9,700 bases of DNA from an uncultured Collinsella sp. (GTDB taxonomy: Bacteria; Actinomycetota; Coriobacteriia; Coriobacteriales; Coriobacteriaceae). Below are positions 5,785-9,700 of this stretch, piece after piece; the first letter of the stretch is position 1, and every line of letters begins with the position of its first letter. The notes beneath the pieces were generated by a model, which searched no databases, was not told where the DNA came from, and saw only the letters and a list, made by a program, of their open reading frames with translations. The position numbers were made by a program, and so were the translations under genes. The DNA lies in NCBI GenBank assembly GCA_900764025.1, contig CAAFMM010000516.1, forward strand, positions 1 through 9,700. Reading direction: 5' to 3'.

Positions 5785-6723
5785 ATGCTCGATCAGGCTT
5801 ATTCTCGTCGTCAGTTCCTCGGCCTCGCTGGTGGTCTTGCCAGCATCGTCGGTCTCGGTCTCGTTGGTTGCGGCGGCGCAGGCGCTTCCGACGCCGCTGA
5901 CAAGGGTAGCGCCGCTGCTGCCGAGTCCGTCTCCGGCGAGGTGACCTACGACGGTGCCTCTTCGTTCCAGGCTCTTGTCGAGGCCGCTGCCGAGAAGTTC
6001 ATGGACGCCAACCCCGACGTCTCCGTTTCCGGCTCGGGTAACGGTTCGGGCAAGGGCCTGACCGCTGTCGCCGCCGGCACCGTTACCATCGGTAACTCCG
6101 ACGTCTTCGCCGAGACCAAGCTCGAGGCCGATCAGGTCAAGAACCTCGTCGACCACGAGGTCGCCGTCGTGGGCATGGGTCCCGTCGTCTCCAAGAACGT
6201 CAAGGTCGACGATCTGTCCCTCGAGCAGCTCAAGGGCATCTTCTCCGGCCAGATTACCAACTGGAAGGAGGTCGGCGGCGACGACGCCACCATCGTCGTC
6301 CTCAACCGCAAGGCCGGCTCCGGTACCCGCGCCACCTTCGAGGCCGCCGTCTTTGGCGACGAGACTGTCGACTTTAAGGGCGACGCCGAGCTCGACAAGT
6401 CCGGCGATGTCCAGACCCAGATGGCCAGCACCGACAACGCCATCTCCTACCTCGATTTCTCGCACTTTGATGACTCCAAGTTCAACGCCGTCAAGGTCGA
6501 GGGCGTGGAGCCCAAGAGCAAGAACGTCACCGACGACTCCTTCAAGATTTGGGCTACCGAGCACATGTACTGCTCCAAGGACGCCGACGAGGCTACCAAG
6601 GCCTTCCTTGAGTTCATGCTTTCCGACGACGTCCAGGGCAAACTCGTCGAGGAACAGGGCTTTATCCCCGTCTCTGCCATGAAGGTCGTCAAGGACGCCA
6701 GCGGCAAGGTCTCTGCTAAATAA
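5785..6723 (+). CDS. pstS: Phosphate ABC transporter substrate-binding lipoprotein PstS
   Basis: PstS captures inorganic phosphate outside the membrane and delivers it to PstC/PstA. The 312-aa protein begins with a signal that combines a twin-arginine motif (SRRQFLG, residues 7-13), a hydrophobic stretch and a lipobox LVGC ending at Cys29. It should therefore be exported, probably by Tat, and lipid-anchored. A short Ala/Ser/Gly linker follows. Ligand-site motifs of the family are present: GASSFQ at 57-62, the GSGNGSGKGL loop at 83-92, GNSD at 103-106, and AGSGTRATFE at 177-186. The start at 5785 is preferred over in-frame upstream codons because of the Shine-Dalgarno AAAGGAAG at 5774-5781 and the correctly placed signal peptide. 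Leucine is almost always CTC here, whereas pstA and pstC favour CTG; together with strong C-ending codons this suggests high expression. pstC follows after 25 bases. Confidence 0.96.
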   Translation: MLDQAYSRRQFLGLAGGLASIVGLGLVGCGGAGASDAADKGSAAAAESVSGEVTYDGASSFQALVEAAAEKFMDANPDVSVSGSGNGSGKGLTAVAAGTVTIGNSDVFAETKLEADQVKNLVDHEVAVVGMGPVVSKNVKVDDLSLEQLKGIFSGQITNWKEVGGDDATIVVLNRKAGSGTRATFEAAVFGDETVDFKGDAELDKSGDVQTQMASTDNAISYLDFSHFDDSKFNAVKVEGVEPKSKNVTDDSFKIWATEHMYCSKDADEATKAFLEFMLSDDVQGKLVEEQGFIPVSAMKVVKDASGKVSAK

Positions 6724-6748
6724 GTAATCGCCCCCGGAAAGGTTTGCA

Positions 6749-7657
6749 ATGGCAAAACAGCTGCCAAAGCGCGACCTTGAGAACGTGGGCCTGGGCGTCA
6801 CGGGCGCGTGCGTAGCGCTCGTGACGCTTGTCGTTGCCGCGCTCATCTTTATGGTCGCCCAAAAGGGCCTCTCGGCTTTTTTCAAGGACGGCGTTTCGGT
6901 CGTCGAGTTTTTTACCGGCACCAAGTGGGACCTGGCCAACACAGCCGAAAACGGCCTGCCCTATACCGGCGCCCTGCCCCTGATCGTCACCTCGTTTGCG
7001 GTCATGGTGCTCTCCACGCTTATCGCGCTGCCCATCGCTATCGGCTCTGCCATCTTTGCGGTCGAGATCCAGCCTAAGTTTGGTTCCAAGGTCTTTCAGC
7101 CGCTTATTGAGCTTTTGACTGGTATTCCCTCGGTCGTCTTTGGTCTGATCGGTTTTCACGTGGTCGTCGGCCTTATGAAGAGCGTTTTCCACGTGAGCAC
7201 AGGCCTGGGTATCCTGCCCGGTGCCATTGTGCTGGCCGTCATGATCCTGCCGACGATGACCACGCTTTCGGTCGATGGCCTGCGCGCCGTGCCCGATAGC
7301 TACCGTCAGGGTTCGCTCGCGCTGGGTTACACCCGCTGGCAGACCATCTGGCACGTGGTGCTCAAGTCCGCCATGCCGTCACTCATGACTGCGGTCATCC
7401 TCGGTATGACCCGCGCCTTTGGCGAGACACTCGCCGTGCGCATGGTGATCGGCGGCATCGAGGCCATGCCGACGTCGCTGCTGTCGCCGGCCTCGACCAT
7501 CACCACCACGCTCACCACGTCCATGGCGGTCTATGCCGAGGGCTCGGCCCAGGACGATGTTCTGTGGGCGCTTGGCCTGCTGTTGATGGGCATGAGCCTC
7601 ATCTTCATCCTGATCATCCACCTTATAGGCCGCAAGGGGGCGAAGGCTCGTGGCTAG
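6749..7657 (+). CDS. pstC: Phosphate ABC transporter permease PstC
   Basis: One of the two integral membrane subunits of the PstSCAB phosphate importer. The 302-aa protein has about six hydrophobic segments (roughly residues 16-38, 75-100, 128-148, 155-175, 210-232 and 272-294). A BPD_transp_1 domain carries the EAA-type loop VPDSYRQGSLALGYTRW at 181-197, which docks on the ATPase PstB. LLTGIPSVVFGLIG (122-135) is a typical PstC/PstA stretch. The ATG at 6749 has GGAAAGG at 6736-6742. The stop codon lies inside the start of pstA: the two genes share 8 bases (GTGGCTAG), which favours translational coupling. Assignment as PstC rather than PstA rests on position after pstS and on the large periplasmic N-terminal loop after segment 1. 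Confidence 0.95.
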   Translation: MAKQLPKRDLENVGLGVTGACVALVTLVVAALIFMVAQKGLSAFFKDGVSVVEFFTGTKWDLANTAENGLPYTGALPLIVTSFAVMVLSTLIALPIAIGSAIFAVEIQPKFGSKVFQPLIELLTGIPSVVFGLIGFHVVVGLMKSVFHVSTGLGILPGAIVLAVMILPTMTTLSVDGLRAVPDSYRQGSLALGYTRWQTIWHVVLKSAMPSLMTAVILGMTRAFGETLAVRMVIGGIEAMPTSLLSPASTITTTLTTSMAVYAEGSAQDDVLWALGLLLMGMSLIFILIIHLIGRKGAKARG

Positions 7658-8572
7658 CACGCGCATCCATATCGACGAGGCGAGGCTCGGGCGTGTCCAA
7701 AAGCAGGACCGCATTGCCACGGGCGCGCTGACGGCAATCGCTGCCATCGTCATGCTCATCGTCATCTCCATGGTGGCCTATATCCTGTTCGAGGGGGTCT
7801 CGACGCTGTTCCAGCCGGGATTTCTCACGCAGCCCGCGCGCGCTAACGGTACCCAGGGCGGCGTGCTCTACCAGCTGTTCGACTCGTTCTACCTGCTGCT
7901 GATTACTCTGGTCATCTCGGTGCCCATCAGCCTGGGCGGAGCGGTCTTCCTGGTTGAGTACGCGCCGAACGGCCCTATCCGCGACATCACCTCCACCGCC
8001 ATCGAGACGCTGTCCTCGCTGCCTTCCATCGTCGTCGGCATGTTCGGCTTTCTGGTGTTCTCGGTGCAGCTGGGCTGGAAGTACTCCATCATCTCCGGCG
8101 CCGTCGCGCTCACCATGTTCAACATCCCCATCCTGGTGCGCGTGATTCAGCAGGCGCTCGAGGACGTGCCGCAGGCCCAGCGCGATGCGTGTCTGGCTAT
8201 GGGCCTCACCCGCTGGGAGGCCACGCTGCACATCCTAATCCCCGAGGCCATGCCCGCCATCGTGACCGGCATCGTGCTTTCGGCCGGCCGTGTGTTTGGC
8301 GAGGCCGCGGCACTGCTCTTTACCTCGGGCATGAGCTCGCCGGTGCGTCTGAACTTCTTGAGCTTTAACCTGTCGAGCCCCACGTGCGCCTGGAACGTGT
8401 TCCGCCCCGGTGAGTCGCTCGCCGTGCACATCTACAAGATCTATGGCGAGGGCAGCCCCGAGGCCCAGCAGATCGTCTGGGGCACCGCGGCGCTGCTGAT
8501 GATTTGCGTGCTGCTGTTTAACGTAATCGCCCGTATCGTGGGCAAGCAACTGGCAAGGAAGATGACGGCTGA

Positions 8573-8576
<4 letters not shown>
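7650..8576 (+). CDS. pstA: Phosphate ABC transporter permease PstA
   Basis: Second membrane subunit of the phosphate importer. The 308-aa protein has about six hydrophobic segments (roughly residues 27-50, 78-103, 122-141, 146-166, 203-225 and 277-297). The EAA loop is at 170-202 (ALEDVPQAQRDACLAMGLTRW, then IPEAMP). ETLSSLPSIVVGMFGF at 119-134 is typical of PstA, as is the late loop FRPGESLAVHIY at 251-262. The start is GTG at 7650, overlapping the pstC stop by 8 bases, with the purine-rich AAGGGGGCGAAGG (7634-7646) as ribosome-binding region. The stop overlaps the pstB start by 4 bases (ATGA). Confidence 0.95.
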
Positions 8577-9445
<869 letters not shown>

Positions 9446-9500
9446 TCCGGGACATGCTTGAGGCCCGCGGCGGCCACGGTTGCCACGGGACTGATTGGAG

Positions 9501-9538
9501 AGGCGGGTCATCTCTTTTGCGAGATGGCCCGCCTTTTT
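9501..9538 (+). terminator. Intrinsic terminator of the pst operon
   Basis: AGGCGGGTCATCTC (9501-9514) pairs with GAGATGGCCCGCCT (9521-9534) over 14 bp with one T-G wobble, around the loop TTTTGC. T5 runs from 9534 to 9538. It lies 55 bases after the pstB stop codon and closes the operon. Confidence 0.92.
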
Positions 9539-9564
9539 GTGTCGTGTGCGACCCGCCTTTTCGC

Positions 9565-9573
9565 TGCTATCAT
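9565..9573 (+). promoter_or_regulatory. Candidate extended -10 promoter for the ABC-F gene
   Basis: TGCTATCAT has the TGn extension plus a 5-of-6 match to TATAAT. It lies 35 bases before the ATG at 9609 and directly after the pst terminator, where a new promoter is needed. No good -35 hexamer is visible at the right spacing, which an extended -10 promoter can tolerate. Confidence 0.45.
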
Positions 9574-9608
9574 GGACAACGTTGAATTTCTACGAAGGAG
9601 CAGGGCAT

Positions 9609-9700
9609 ATGGCGATTCTTTTGGGATGCGATTCCGTCAGCCTAGAGTTTCCCACCAAGCATATTTTCGATAGCGTGACGCTCGGCGTGGGCGAGGGCGA
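9609..9700 (+). CDS. ABC-F family ATPase, N-terminal fragment (cut by the window end)
   Basis: Only the first 30 complete codons are visible. They read MAILLGCDSVSLEFPTKHIF and continue DSVTLGVGEGE, which matches the start of ABC-F proteins (Uup/EttA/YdiF type): a first strand with LGCDSVS, a short FPTKHIFDSV strand-turn and the GVGEGD/E approach to Walker A, which would follow just outside the window. ABC-F proteins are soluble, paired-ATPase factors acting on the ribosome in translation or antibiotic protection. The start is supported by AAGGAG at 9595-9600 with an 8-base spacer. No Walker motif is in view, so the family call is moderate and the subfamily cannot be given. Confidence 0.7.
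   Translation, partial: MAILLGCDSVSLEFPTKHIFDSVTLGVGEG

Noticed and set aside
5707..6942. 411-codon open frame on the minus strand opposite pstS
   Set aside because: It is an artefact of the C-ending codon bias of pstS. Its product is a low-complexity Val/Leu/Asp/Gly string with no family motif, and the plus-strand gene is unambiguous.

Overview
The window is high-GC bacterial chromosome with compact, ordinary housekeeping gene content. Gene order, GC-rich codon use, Shine-Dalgarno-led starts and a Tat-type lipoprotein PstS fit a Gram-positive actinobacterium. My best guess is a gut Coriobacteriia member such as Collinsella. That placement is inferred from general character and was not tested by any search.

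Layout. (1) 1-1183: a complete tRNA-guanine transglycosylase gene (tgt), with a -10-like TATAAT at the window edge. (2) 1184-1394: a structured intergenic stretch ending in a strong GC hairpin plus T-tract immediately before the next gene. (3) 1395-2153: a LOG-family (TIGR00730) nucleotide phosphoribohydrolase-like protein. (4) 2154-2320: a convergent gap holding a bidirectional terminator hairpin and the first copy of a palindromic repeat with TTGCGGTGGAATAG arms. (5) 2321-3181, minus strand: a DegV/FakB-type fatty-acid-binding protein, divergent from (6) a HAD-family phosphatase (3338-4000) and (7) an M20 metallopeptidase of the PepV/Sapep dipeptidase type (4055-5491). (8) 5492-5784: a second copy of the palindromic repeat, with a T-rich tail that makes it terminator-like, then a hairpin-rich leader. 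(9) 5785-9445: pstS-pstC-pstA-pstB, a complete high-affinity phosphate ABC transporter with tight or overlapping gene junctions. (10) 9501-9538: a strong intrinsic terminator. (11) 9609-9700: the first 30 codons of a gene that looks like an ABC-F ATPase, cut by the window end.

How the genes work together: the four pst genes form one transport complex, with an exported lipid-anchored phosphate binder, two membrane permeases and one ATPase. The operon closes with a terminator directly after pstB, so the usual regulator gene phoU is not in it. The other genes are independent housekeeping functions (queuosine tRNA modification, nucleotide salvage or hydrolysis, fatty-acid binding, phosphate-ester hydrolysis, dipeptide cleavage).

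I see no unknown multi-gene system, phage, CRISPR array, IS element or defence locus. The most interesting signals are non-coding: two copies of a long palindromic element whose arms are conserved next to the base but differ, with pairing kept, further in; a terminator placed where it could act as an attenuator in front of the LOG gene; and the structured pstS leader.
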